NCBI GenBank assembly: GCA_030549335.1
Contig: CM060194.1
Coordinates: 56,882,547 to 56,946,546, forward strand
Reading direction: 5' to 3'
Length of the DNA stretch: 64,000 bases
DNA from: Pontederia crassipes
Lineage: Eukaryota > Streptophyta > Magnoliopsida > Commelinales > Pontederiaceae
Shown piece by piece: positions 1-12,000 of this stretch. The notes under the pieces are model-generated. The model was not told the origin of the DNA, did not search any database, and saw nothing but the letters and a program-made list of their open reading frames with translations. Both the position numbers and the translations under genes were made by a program. Numbering within the stretch: position 1 is the first letter of the stretch; every line of letters starts with the position of its first letter.

Positions 1-711
1 ATGTTTTAATAAAATGATTATTATGATATTAATATTTACACCATGATTATATACTTTTACTCTTATAATGATTTTTACGATCCTTTACATGATGAACTCA
101 GAATAATGATGATCGACATTCCCCATTTTATGATAATTTATTATGATCTATCTTGATATATGATCTTAAGAAGATGACACTTTGATTTATGAATCTCTTA
201 TGATTATATTTTTATTTTTTATATGACGACGATGATGTTCATATGGTTTACCTTATATAATATTATGATTTTATAATGTCTTTACTTTATTTACACACTG
301 AGTTGCAAAACTTATAGAGATGTTTTATCTCTCCTGCATTTTCATACATGTAGGGTGAGATCTTAATGATAAAGATGACCAATGATAATAGATTGAGTTC
401 GTGACAGTAGCACATGAGTGTCAGTCTTTCCATTTAATTATGTCTTAATTTCTCTTTCTTATTATCAGAATGATGTATTAGATGAGTTTTTTCAGGATTC
501 ATATGATATTCTTTTATAAATCTTTTGCATACTTCATGATAATGTTATTCCTATTTATTATTCTTTTATGATGTTACTCTTCTGCATATGATGCTATTAT
601 TAATTAAGTAGTCAAAATCTTCTTTTTGATCATATATATGATGCCCACTTATGTATGCCCGTGGCGTTCTCCAAGTCAATATTCTGCCATGTGACTTTTG
701 AGAGTGTTACA
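1..711 (+). repeat. Partial LTR of a gypsy-type retrotransposon
   Basis: The stretch resembles, in the opposite orientation, the LTRs of the element at 55272-63575. Shared blocks include 297-390 (ACTGAGTTG, then a region around CTGCAT and AGATCTTAATGATAAAGATG) and the terminal block 660-711, which carries TATTCTGCC, ATGTGAC and the end GTGTTACA. The LTR end is therefore at 711 and its sense strand is plus. No primer-binding site follows 711, so it is either a 3' LTR or a solo LTR; its other end lies outside the window. It is clearly diverged from the 55-63 kb copy. Confidence 0.7.
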
Positions 712-1038
712 ATATGTTCAGCGAAAATATTCTACGTACCACATACCAATTCGAGACTTTTTTAAGAGAAGACAAATTACTTATCACTTAATCCCATTCT
801 TATCTAACCATAGACCATGACAAATAAACATTCTGTCTGCCAGAACCAGTCACCATTACATCTACCTTATTCTTGGCCGCTCTTCAGCTAACGTTGTCTC
901 CTCGTTTAAGCAACCAAACCCTAATCACATTCTCACATAATCATCTCCCTCCTCCAACCACCAACCACTAGTATTGTCCACCACTAGCAAGGGATAAAAC
1001 CGCACCATGCAGTTAAGATCTTCGACGGTTCTAAACCT
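712..1038. other. Intergenic, no gene seen
   Basis: AT-rich sequence between the LTR end and the CACTA element. Nothing coding or repetitive was recognised. Confidence 0.5.
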
Positions 1039-2485
1039 CACTACAAGAAAATCACGATTTTTCGACGGATAATTTTCGACGGATATTCATCCGTCGCAAT
1101 TTTCGACGACTTTTCCGACGGTTACGACCGTCGGAAATAAAAAATTAAATTATGTATTTTTTATATTATTATTAAATTTTTCCGACGGATTTTCCGACGG
1201 TCACGACCGTCGGAAATAAAAAAATTAATTATATAATTAATTATATTATTATTTAATTTTTCGACGATTAGGAACGTCGATATTTCCGACGGATATCCAT
1301 CCGTCGCAAAATCCGCCGCAATTTCCGAAGGTCGTAACCGTCGGTAAATATATAATAATATCATATAAAGAGTATTTTATTAATATAACTAGAGACGGTC
1401 CAAACCGTCGCAATTACCGACGATTTTGACCATCGGTAACGATTATCGACGGTTCAAATCGTCGGTAAAATAAAAATAAACATTATATATAACTAAATAT
1501 ATTTTCGACGGTCACAACTGTCGGTAATTATAAAAATATTCAATATTTACGTTTTCGACGACCGAAATCGTCGGTAATTAAAATTTCGTTATCTTGCTTT
1601 TTTTTCCCTTTTCCCGCTTTCTTTCCACTTTTTCCCTTTATATATATTCCTCACTCCTCTCTCTCTCCCTCCTCCCTCCACTCCTCTCTCTCTCTCCCGC
1701 GCCGGACGCCGGCGACCCTCCTGCGCCGGCGACCCTCTCCCGCACCGGCGACCCTCTCCCGCGCCGACGTCTCTCTCTCTCCCGCTCCGCGCCGGCGTCT
1801 CTCTCTCTCCGGCCAAAGGCCGCTGTCGGCCGGATCCGACCGTGGCCGTTTGGATCCGGCCCCCAGCGGCCGATCGGCCGACTGGCGGCCGGATCCGGCC
1901 TTCAGCGACCGGATCGGCTGCCAGGCTGCCGGATCCGGCCTCCAGACTGTCGGATCCGACCTCCAGCGGCCGGATCGGCCGCCTGGCGGCGGATCCAGCC
2001 TCCAGGCTGCCGGATCCGGCCTCCAGCTGCCGGATCCGGCCTCCAGCGGTCGGATCCGCCGCCAGGCATTTGGATCCGGCCGCCTGGCGGCGGATCCGGC
2101 CCCAGCGGCCGGATCGACCGGCTTGTGGCCGGATCGGCGGCCAGAGCTGGCCGCGGCCCGATCCGACCGCTATTTTTTTATATTTAAAAAATTATTTGCG
2201 ACGGTTGCGACCGTCAAAAGATCGACGGTTGCGACGCCCGTCCAAAGTTTCGACAGTTGCGACTGTCGAAAAGTTGCGACGGCTCGAACCTCCGGCTTTT
2301 TCCGACAGTCAGAACCGTCGATATTTTCGACGAATTTTTTTCAACCGTCGCAAATCCGTTTGCGACGAGCGTTTTTCCGACGGATCGATTCCGACTGAAA
2401 AATCGTCGGTAATTGCGTTACTGACGATTTTCGGGCTGATTACCGACGGTCCGGACCGTTGGTAATCAACGTTTTTCTAGTATTC
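1039..2485. mobile_element. Non-autonomous CACTA (En/Spm-type) transposon, copy A
   Basis: The left end reads CACTACAAGAAAATC and the right end approaches TTTTTCTAGTA before degenerating, as expected for CACTA terminal inverted repeats. Both subterminal regions (1060-1580 and 2195-2470) are packed with CCGACGGT/ACCGTCGG motifs, often in inverted pairs; CACTA transposases of the TNPA type bind such subterminal repeats. The core is a CT-rich tract (1660-1700) followed by a GC-rich minisatellite (about 1820-2170) of roughly 27-30-bp units containing GGATCCGGCCTCCAG. No transposase is encoded; the open frames across the core are by-products of base composition. It is the same family as the copy at 52869-54064, in inverted orientation. 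The right terminus is mutated, so no target duplication could be assigned and the right boundary is approximate. Confidence 0.85.
1820..2170. repeat. GC-rich minisatellite in CACTA core
   Basis: Imperfect tandem units of about 27-30 bp containing GGATCCGGCCTCCAG alternate with GGCCGGATCGGCC-like segments. CACTA copy B keeps only a short remnant of this (around 53240-53270), so the array has expanded in copy A or collapsed in copy B. Confidence 0.7.
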
Positions 2486-3447
2486 TAGAAGCCATGAAAG
2501 AACCACATACATATATACCCAAATGAACAAAACCCACACAAGCATTACGTACCATCATCGCATAGCATCAACATGTTCCTTCCATGCAGGATCGGACATA
2601 TAACCAATGCAAGTATACGCTATGGAATTAACAAGGAATTCCTTATTATTGCCATCCACAAACAGGGCACTAATTATCATATTCTTCCAAACAATCGCCG
2701 CCACCAATTTTCATTATTCGTGTACAAAAAGCAACGCCTTCTCGCATCATGCAAAGCAGGGAAACAAAATTCTCCTACCTACTAGACTTATACAAAGCAT
2801 ATGTTCCTGGTATATTCCCAATACTAAACTGATGGTCTGAAATATCAACTTTGAAATAGTGAGCAATTCCTACACTTGTCCCTTAATATAGAAAGATATA
2901 TTACTAATTTATCCATTTTTATTTAACTTTTAGTTTCTGCCAATTACCTAATTATATTTAACTTTTATTAATATTTGGAAACTGTATATAAATGCATATT
3001 TGATTAACAAAAACTCAACTTACAACAAAATGTACATATTTGAATTGTTTTTAGATGTTAATGGAAACAAAAAGTAATCAACCAAACAATTGACGGCGGC
3101 GACGATATAAACATCGATGTAAAGTGAAAGAAATTGAATCCTTTGAAGGGGCGTAAATGAGTATGCCGATGAGGTATCAAACATCAGAAAGAGAGAGAAT
3201 ACAACTTAGAACAGGCAGCACGATATGCTACTTCGTCTTAGTTATTAACGGTCAAGGGGGGCCCCAAATAACTGAATAGTTCTCTTTAACGGCCGGAAGT
3301 CGCCGGAGAACAATGTGGTCGTCTTCTTTACGCCGGAGGCTGGAGCCGACACGCCCGACAGTTCCTGTGGTGAAGTCCGACGCATTACAATTCAGTTAAA
3401 TAAAGATGACGAAGTAATTAATCGGCAAGAAACAACGTCAGTAGTGA
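2486..3447. other. Intergenic, 3' side of the B-box gene
   Basis: No gene recognised. The two overlapping short frames near 2570-2840 have no family resemblance. The part near 3447 is presumably 3' UTR of the minus-strand B-box gene. Confidence 0.4.
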
Positions 3448-3951
3448 TTAATTAATTACTTGAGCTGCCGAATCTTCAACCCGTCGCATCCGCTTGAAGG
3501 AGCCCCGGTCGCCGGACTGAGCGCTGTTGCACGTCCACCATGGAACCACTTGGTTTTCGCCTTCGCCTTCCTTCTTGTGGATGTCCTTGTCAGGATCTTC
3601 TTCGTGTTCTCGTCCGCCTTCCTCTTCCGCTTCCGCGTCACCGAAAGACACCTCGCCGTGCCCTTCACCTTCCCTCTCGCGGCGGCGCGGGCAGCAATGG
3701 CAGCGATGGCAGAGGGAGACCGTGGGCGTGAGGCGCGGGCCGTCGGCGCGCCACGGAGTGGACCGAAGGCAGCGACGGCAGAGGAGCGCGCGGGCGTGGC
3801 GGGCCACGAGGAAATTCGCCCCGTGCACCCGGGCGTCGCATCCCCAGCACAGCAGCGCCTGGTCCGGATCACAGTGCACGGCCGCCACCGCGACCTCGCA
3901 GAGGTCGCACCGCCCCCTCGTCACCTGCTCTTTCTCCGCCGACATGGCCAT
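3448..3951 (-). CDS. Single B-box zinc finger protein (BBX, class V type)
   Basis: An uninterrupted 167-residue frame starting MAMSAEKEQ. The B-box spans residues 15-52 with zinc ligands C15, C18, C27, D30, C35, C38, H43 and H52. It is followed by C58-x2-C61 and a STPWRADG...LTPT segment typical of plant BBX proteins that have a single B-box and no CCT domain. The C-terminus has an acidic/basic stretch, a VVPWW motif and KRMRR, also seen in this group. Family members are small nuclear transcriptional co-factors that modulate HY5-dependent light responses, flowering or microprotein-type inhibition. The coding region is strongly GC-rich, unlike its surroundings. The start was chosen because this ATG opens the frame; a second ATG lies two codons in. 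Assignment to the BBX30-32-like group is inference; membership of the BBX family is clear from the ligands. Confidence 0.88.
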   Translation of the reverse strand: MAMSAEKEQVTRGRCDLCEVAVAAVHCDPDQALLCWGCDARVHGANFLVARHARALLCRRCLRSTPWRADGPRLTPTVSLCHRCHCCPRRREREGEGHGEVSFGDAEAEEEGGREHEEDPDKDIHKKEGEGENQVVPWWTCNSAQSGDRGSFKRMRRVEDSAAQVIN

Positions 3952-4309
3952 CGATCCCTTCTCTCTTTTTTGTTCTTAATTATTCCCTACGATCTTTTGT
4001 CTATAAACTACTACACTACTACTATGTTCACGTACCTCTTGGTGGCCTTCGATCTCAGTTCCTTGATCTGCAACAAATCTCAGAACAAAAAACCGAGGAG
4101 GACGAGATTGATGCCAAAGACGACGCGCGAGCGTTTTGCTACGGATCCCGACAATAAATGACGCTCATCAGTATGTTTTATCGACTCAAGCGATGCGATC
4201 GAACGCGTGGCCTGTTCGCGAAGGGTGAGCTGCGAGGGCGTCGTGGCTGCACTTCGACATGTCCAACACCCCCCCGAAAAATAAGATATTTCTTGGGGCT
4301 GCTCGGCTT

Positions 4310-4433
4310 CACGTGGCATATTTAGATCCGGTCGTGCCTACGTGGACCTGTCTCCACCGCTCTAAGAACACGACCGTCACTTTGATGTCCACGTAAGCGT
4401 GGCCGAGCGCTTTCGTTATCAGACTTACGTAAG
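4310..4433 (-). promoter_or_regulatory. Cluster of ACGT-core elements upstream of the B-box gene
   Basis: Four ACGT cores lie 360-480 bp upstream of the B-box start codon: CACGTGGC at 4310-4317 (G-box/ABRE-like), TACGTGG at 4339-4345, CCACGTAA near 4389, and the palindrome CTTACGTAAG at 4424-4433. bZIP factors such as HY5 and the ABFs bind such cores. Function is inferred from position and motif only. Confidence 0.45.
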
Positions 4434-6148
4434 TTTTGGATTACCTTAAATTAATTAATTTTTTTTAAAAAGCATGCAAATAGTTTTTCTTTCCACTTTA
4501 AAGTTTTTTAAATTATTAAAACTTTTTTTAATTTCTGGCAAATTGCCCACCGCAAGAATCCGACCAACAATGCAAAATTCGTTTTTGTAAAATATTTGAA
4601 TCCGTGGCAAAACTTCAACCACCATTATGGCTTTAGTTGCGCATTTAGATATTACGATGTCTCTATACTCTCCTACTCTGCAAGGGTCACATAAGTTACA
4701 AAACAGAATATTATTGTGTTATATTATCAAATTAAAGAGATTACCTATTGATTCATTTTTTTCTATGGAGAATATCCTTCATCGGTATTGTCAAATTTTT
4801 ATACAAACAAAGATACACCATTAAGCTTTTTTCTTTATTTGTATTTTTTTTATCTTCACACCATTTTTTAATTTTATTACTTTATCTGATGTTTTACTTT
4901 TTTTTTACGTTTTTACATCACATTAATAACGAAACTAATCGTTTAAAAATGATTAAAGTGCACACTACTAGTAATATGAACAAATCACCCCACAAGGAAA
5001 CAATTAACCCTGGTGGTGAAAGTGGTTGGGTTCTCTATCCCATATTGTTTAATGTTTTTTAAAATTAAAAAATCTCCTTAAAATTAATGGTATCCCATTG
5101 GTGATGAATGATATCGAGAAAAAGCTCACCAACTTGAGCACGGAGAGAAGAAAAACACTCTTTGACAAGCAAATTTTGTGAGATGATTGTTTTCGAACTC
5201 GTACTTTAGATTATTAATAGTTTATAATGTTAAATAATAAGAAAATGTTTTATTAAAATATACATAATATCATATCTAATATATATTCCTCTCAGCTTTT
5301 ACTTTTTACCCTAGCCGATCTAAATTGTATTATTGAACAATATAAATCAATAATAAGAAAAACGATAATTCGCATAGTAACAAAGATAGAGCCCTTACAA
5401 CTTTGCCGGATGGGCCTAGCTTTCATTTTTTTTATTAAATTTTCGTTGGACAATGTCTCTTTTTTTATTTTTTTCGTACAACCGGCCGGCTTTTCAATCA
5501 GAAAATTCGATCATTAGTGAATTTTTTTTGGTCATAATCCATCGATATCCAAAATTATTAGTATATGATTAATTTGGTGTTCGAGACGAGCAGTTATGGT
5601 AACACCTTTGGCCAACGTGATGGCTACATCTATCCCGGACTACTAATCCGTCAATCAGTCCGCGCCAACATTTCGTTGGTTGATCATTAGTGAACTTTAA
5701 TGGATGTTCAACAGCCAATTTCCTTTGAGTGGTTGTATAGCTTTTCATCGCGTATTTCTTAACCTTATATATATACATATATTAATTGATTCGTACGTGT
5801 AAGTCACAGAATTATTAATAATTTTTCTCAAATAATCTAATCTTAATTGCTACAGTTCCATCTGATGGTACAATCAGAATTAACAATAATTTTAGTTCAT
5901 CACGTTAGTCAGTAGTCCACACACACACATACAGATTCATTTACCCTGTATCAATACATGTCCATACGAGAAATAATTACACTACGAGCAAATTGAACGT
6001 GCCTTCAGACTAAAAATATAATTATTTAAGACGTTCAATTGCGTACATCTTTAGCCGCACGCAGCAGCTATGAACTTATAAGGGACCGCCATCGGCACGG
6101 CAGCAGTATTATGTTACACACAATAATGCATGCATGCATATCTTTCGG
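4434..6148. other. Intergenic, AT-rich
   Basis: No supported gene. Short frames at 4627-5062 and 5569-5778 show no family motif. The part just left of 6149 would contain the 3' UTR of the EF-hand gene. Confidence 0.4.
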
Positions 6149-6547
6149 TCAATTAATTCCAAGTGCGTACTCCAAGACCTCCTGGGAGCCTTCCATCAAC
6201 TCCGGGCTCAGGCGGAACATGAGGACGCAGAACTCCATCTGGTCCAGCGTCCCGTCGCCGTTCAGGTCCCCCTCCTGCACCATGGCCAGCAGCTCGTCGT
6301 CCCCCAGTCCTTCCAGCCCCAACACGGCGGCGTTCCTCCGCAGGCTCTCCAACGTGATCGCCCCCGTCTCCGGGTCCATCAGCAGCTGAAACCCCTTGCA
6401 CAGCTCCTCTATGAGCCCCTCCGCCCCCAGCTTCTGCGCCATCGATGGCAGGAAGTCCTCGAACTCCACAGCCGCCTGCGCCTGCTGCATGCCGGAATCC
6501 TCCGCCGCCGGCGCGGCGCGGTGATCAACTGGTAGTCTACTGTCCAT
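6149..6547 (-). CDS. EF-hand calcium-binding protein, KIC/PBP1 family
   Basis: A single-exon frame of 132 residues beginning MDSRLPVDH. The family block FEDFLPSMAQKLG (residues 29-41) is followed by LCKGF, LMDPETGAIT, SLRRNAAVLGL and one canonical EF-hand loop, D94-L-N-G-D98-G-T-L-D-Q-M-E105, then EFCVLMFRLSPELM. This order matches plant KIC (kinesin-interacting, KCBP regulator) and PBP1 (PINOID-binding) proteins, which are usually about 120-130 residues with one active EF-hand. They bind Ca2+ in the cytosol and relay the signal to a partner protein. The in-frame codon at 6574 is TTG, so the first usable ATG is at 6547; M20 is a possible later start. The coding region is very GC-rich. Which of the two named members it corresponds to cannot be decided here. 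Confidence 0.9.
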   Translation of the reverse strand: MDSRLPVDHRAAPAAEDSGMQQAQAAVEFEDFLPSMAQKLGAEGLIEELCKGFQLLMDPETGAITLESLRRNAAVLGLEGLGDDELLAMVQEGDLNGDGTLDQMEFCVLMFRLSPELMEGSQEVLEYALGIN

Positions 6548-6647
6548 ATATGTCAGAAGGTCATCGATCAGCAATGCCGGCCGGTAGCTGGCTAGGGATC
6601 GACGTACGTGAGTGGACGTGGAGAGGGCTGACTGCGGTTGGAGGCCA

Positions 6648-6656
6648 CTTAAATAG
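6648..6656 (-). promoter_or_regulatory. TATA-like box of the EF-hand gene
   Basis: On the minus strand this reads CTATTTAAG, about 100 bp upstream of the ATG at 6547. That spacing suits a plant TATA box with a short 5' leader. Confidence 0.45.
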
Positions 6657-6699
6657 TGGAGAAGACGATTAGATCATGGAAGTTAATTCTTGGAAGGAG

Positions 6700-7181
6700 T
6701 CTGATGGCATCGGCCTGGAGAAGATGATGCATGACAACCAAATTTGTAGTGTATGTACGCTCATAAGGTGCCAGATTGATTAGAGGTTTAATTATATATA
6801 TAAGAAAGTTCATAAGTTAGGTTGCCCACATCCCAATGGCCGGGTGTGCTATTTTTATATATCATATTAGTTTCCCGGAAGCTGCATGGAAATTTCCGAT
6901 CCTCTCTGCATGGATTGGTTGAGCAGTAAAAAGAAAATAGCCAAGATTAGGGGTATAATTAATGATAATTAGTACCTTAATACTTAAGCATATGAATAAC
7001 ATGGATAACCCTATAATTACGTCTCAGATTCGTTATCCATTCCAGTCGGATAAGTTAATGGATTAGTAAGTCATATATTTTAAAAATAACTTAGAGTAAG
7101 ATCTCATAATTTTTCTTTTAATTGAGACTGTTGAAGCAACCAAATTGGTGGCCAGTGTTTATTGTTTAGTTAATGTTATGA

Positions 7182-7215
<34 letters not shown>

Positions 7216-9060
7216 ATATTATATCAGTCATCTTCTAACTCATAATAAAGATGACTAATACATACCTATGTGACAATTCAAACTAATATTATAAGAGCTA
7301 GCAAAGAAATCATGACCGGCTAATTATAAAATATGCAATTAAAGTATTTGATCAACACGATCATATCTGTTAGATTGTGACTATGGAATAGTTCGACCAA
7401 GTCTAAATGTCCAATTGACAATTCATTTAAAAGATAAAAGTATTTTTCTGCACAGTGCAATGTAAATATATAGGGAGAAATTGTATATATTCCCGTTTTT
7501 CCATTTTATGTTTTCTTGGTAAAATGATCTTATTTGATACAGAGATAAAAAAACCACAACGATATCGAAACAAATTGAAGTGAAGATAATTTTTGTAATT
7601 TAAAAGTTTGAGGATTGTGCGAATTGCAGACAACTTTTTTTCTACCTTCAATTAAAGTAAATAATAAAAGAAAACATAAAGAAAGTATTAAGACTCCAAA
7701 AACTATTTCACTGTTTTCTTTAATTTAGTTTGTAAACTTAGCAGTATGCTTGTACCAATTCAGTATTTTAACTGTGAATCTTCCTCCTTATCTGTCGAAA
7801 GCTTCAAAAGAGAAGCCCTTCTTTTGTTTCCTTTGAATTGGTCATTCTATAAACTTAACAGAAATAAATATTCGATGAGGAAATAATTAATTAAGAACCC
7901 TCGAAAACTCGCTCCATAAATGTGTTTTAACAGGAAACTAAGGACCCATATATTAATGACATAGTCCATATCTTATATATCTCAATTCGACGAGTTAAAG
8001 ACCCAACAATTTTTTCTTTCTTCACAATAAGACCTGCTATATATACCCAAAGCTGACACGATATGAGCTGTAATGTAAGTTTGCTAGGAATCGCCTACTT
8101 GGCTGGATCAAACTCAGCATATACCAAGTGGATTATTAACTCATTACCAACTCATTGCTGACCCATGGTAGGAAAATTCGAGCTCAAAATTGGGAGACAA
8201 CCGCATTAATTGGCAGTTCGAGTTCGAAACTTCACACAAACAGTTCTTCTCAAGATATGCATTTTGTTTGTTTACGTTGAATTATTAGTTAACTCTAAAT
8301 TACAGATTGACCTCGATCAAGTTCGTACGCATATTAATTGTTTAATTAATGACGAAGGAATTGAATCAATGACAGTGTGAAAAATGGTACGTCCCTATCA
8401 AAAGTTGAGGCTTCCAAAACGTGTGGCCTAACTAATTAGAGATAGGATAATTGGATAACAGAAAATGTTTCCTCTTGATTCCTTACTATGAGAAACTGTG
8501 TTTCAGTTAATTGGTGACCAAGTATAGGGAAACTTCTCATTGTTGGAATAAGTCATCCTTAACACTAGGTCCACTACTCAACTGCCAACCTATAACTGCA
8601 TCAGCCATTCCTAGAATTTAGACTACACCTATGTAACATGAAGTATATGTAATCCAATTGTACTGTGTGGGAAATATGTGAGTTATCGCTCATCAATTAC
8701 ATATACTTAGAGCATGTTAATCGAACAACCAAGCCCAAAAGTTCAGACACTAGTTAACGCCAATTTTGGCCTCTACGAGATGCATGAACTACTTGCCTAA
8801 CTACAAATTGTTCACACTTCACTCTCCTAATTTTATAGAGTTATGTGATTTACATTAGGTTGTTCTCAATGTATTAGATTCAATCTTTTACAAACAATAA
8901 GAGATAAATGCCAATTAAAATCTGATGTACAATCTTTTAACTAAACTTTCATATTTATCGAACATCTCTTTTTCAAACATGTTATTGATTCTTTATGCAC
9001 ATTTTGTTTATAATAAACTTTCATACCTATTTTGGCAACAATTTCTAATCTTATTTATCT
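6700..9060. other. Intergenic, AT-rich
   Basis: Nothing recognisable apart from an (AT)n microsatellite at 7184-7213. Confidence 0.4.
7184..7213. repeat. (AT)n microsatellite
   Basis: Uninterrupted AT dinucleotide run of 15 units. Confidence 0.95.
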
Positions 9061-9069
9061 TTATTTTCT

Positions 9070-12000
9070 TTAAGGAAAAGGATTACGCTACAAATGAGAA
9101 TTAGAAGAGTCTTCATACAAAATCTGAAGAAGACCATCATGGGACTTTCTTCTAAAAATTGTCGCATTGCAACTGCCGAACATAACCAGCCGAAAAATGA
9201 GTCGCAGAAGCAGTCCTATGGTTAATATGTTTACATGAGAAGTCTACAAAAAAATGGTGTCATTGTCCAGATATCCCGAATGATAACTCGAATCCTCCAG
9301 TGCATACTTTGCTTTCTGTTAATCATTGCAACTAGGATCTAAGAGTCCGATTCAACTTGAACATTGCAATAGCCCATGGCAGCACATCATCGGAGTTCCT
9401 TTTGCAAGTCACGAGCCTCAGCCTCTAGAGCAGAAGAGAAAAGCCTGGAACCAGCAAAAACAAAAGATTGATTCATTAGTGGATCGAAAGATATAGTTTG
9501 CACCCCAAGGGCAGCTGCCTTGACTAACAAAGGAGCCATCAGAGTTTAACATGAATAGATAGCTTGGATGCAATTCCCAAGTGGCATTCAAGCTTTCTCC
9601 TTCGTGGATCCAATTCCCTTGAGGCCAGAGGGCATGTGTGTAAAGATAAAATGAGCTTTGAGTTGGCAAAGGTTCCAAACTTGAGTAGCAAAAGTACATT
9701 AAAAAAATAGGTCAGAAGTTGACTTGGATGGAGCATTGCAAAGAGTACATGAAGGGTTAATAGAGGAGTTAAAATGAGCTAGCATTTCACAAGTGGGTAG
9801 AATGTGGTGGGAGAGCTTTCAAAGAAGGTTCAATATATTAGGAGGAGCCTTGATGTGCCACAAATCCTTCCAGTCAGACCATCCAACGGACTGCCCTTGG
9901 CAATGGGGCATATTAATAAAGTTATAATTGATTTAGTCGTAGGAATTCTAGGAGAATCTAGGGCCCAAATCCACGAATCATCAAAGGGAAGAGAATGTAA
10001 GTTAATATCGGTAATTTTGGTAATCAAATTAGAGTCAAAATATAGAAATAATTTGTGGAAGTCCCAACCTACATTGTAGATTAATTCAGCCACAGTAAGG
10101 GATTGATCAAAATTTTCCATGTTAATATATGTGGGTTTGTAGCACAAAGGGATATTGAAAATATCGACAAGTCATTAAACACTTTGGTACCACAACCATT
10201 TCCAATGAGTTTTCTGAGACCTAACCTAATCTCAATTATACCATGTAACAATAGTTTCCAACACCCAACAATATTCTTATAAGGAGCAGGTTGGTAACCA
10301 AGGATGGGAGGTCTCATATTTGTTAGAAAGCAATTTCACAAAATGATGATCCTGACAATTTAGGATAGATAGATATCTCTTGGCCAAAATATATGATGAA
10401 GATTTTTTATTCCTAATCCCCAAGGAGTTTTGATAGCTGAATAATTTGCCAACTTATTAAGTGTAGTTCTTTTCTATCTCCATTAGTAGACCAAAGAAAG
10501 TCTCCAAAAAATTTCTCAAGTGATTCAAGGAATTTGGATGAAATGTAAACATAACATAGAATAATTTAGGATAGTGTTTATATAGAGTTTATGAGAATAT
10601 TTTTGCCTACCTGAGATAATGTCTTCATTTTTCATCTTGCTAGCTTGCTTGAGACATTATTTGATGCAAGATAATTTAAAGCTTTATAGGATACGAGAAC
10701 TCCAAAGTATTCAAAGGGAAAAGCTCCTTGTATGTGCAGGATCCTTTTAAGATTAGCCTTACGCCTACTATTGAATTTTGGAGGGAGGTAGAAAGCAGAT
10801 TTATTGAGATTCATCTTTTGATTTGTTAACATTTTATATTGGTTGAAAATAACCATTAATCATTTGCAATTTTATGTAGTGGCTTTCATACACAAGGTCA
10901 ACTGATGGATAAATCTCCACATTTTAAAAGATTGAATTCTACCAATGTTGACTTCCCTAGTGAGAAGGGAGGAGAAAATTTTGAGAGACTAATATGAATA
11001 GATAAGGGAAGATAGGGTCCCCTTTTTTAAGACCCATATGTTTTTGTAAATAAGGGTTTAAAGAACTGTTTATGTAGCAAGTGAACATGGGAGATTGAAT
11101 ACAATTTTTAATTCATAGGATAAATCTTTTTGAGAATTTCATAAAGGTTAGTGTAGTAATAACAACATCCTAAGAAACTGTATCATTCTTCATATTAACT
11201 TTTAGAGTCAAATATTTTTTGCGGTCATCGAGTGAGCAATATCTTGGGCCAAAAAAATATTGTCCTATATGAATCTATTGGCTACAAATGTGGATTGTGA
11301 ATGGTCGATGAGTCCAAGAAGTGTGGGATTAAGTCTACTAGCTAAGATTTTTGCAAGAACACCAAATGTGTTAATGCAAAGAGATATTGACTTTATATCA
11401 ATTACTCTCAGGGGATAAGGTTTTATAGGGATAAAGGTTAAGGATGTATTAGAATAATTAAATGGGAGGACACTATATTGGTAAAAGGATTGAATTTACT
11501 AATGATATCTAGGTCGATGTTATCCAGTAATTTTGATAGAATTCATAAGTAAACCCATCATGACTTGAGCATAGACCTAAACTTTCCTTGATCTCAGCAG
11601 CTGTCATAGGAGCAATTATGGTGGTTTTCCAATGGTCTTGGAGGGTAAGGAGAGGAGGAGGTGGGGGGGGGGGGGGGGTGTGTGTGTGTGTGTGGAAAAA
11701 TGGAGGTCTGAGGCTCATGATCTCAAAGAACTTTATAGTGGGAGATAAAAAGAGCCTTGATATCATTTTCATTAGATATGACATCTCCATTCTGATTTTC
11801 CAGTGAGGTGATGTGATTTCTTTTCTGCCTTATAATGGTGCTTAAGTGAAAAAAATGTGTTTTGGTCATTATCTTTTAACCAATTGATATTTGACTTACT
11901 TCACCGTTTAACACTTATTTGTCTAAGATAGGTTGATTGTTGATTATATGTAATTTTTAGCTGGTTAAGTTTAGATTGGGATAAATGTTAGTGTTCATCC

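Noticed and set aside
1594..2465. Long overlapping open frames of about 180-207 residues
   Set aside because: They lie in the GC-rich, tandemly repeated core of the CACTA element in several frames at once, with low-complexity translations and no domain.
3460..4161. Plus-strand frame of 233 residues over the B-box gene
   Set aside because: Antisense shadow; the minus strand carries the zinc-ligand pattern of a B-box.
4080..4319. Minus-strand frame of 79 residues upstream of the B-box gene
   Set aside because: No family resemblance, and it overlaps the likely promoter region with ACGT elements.
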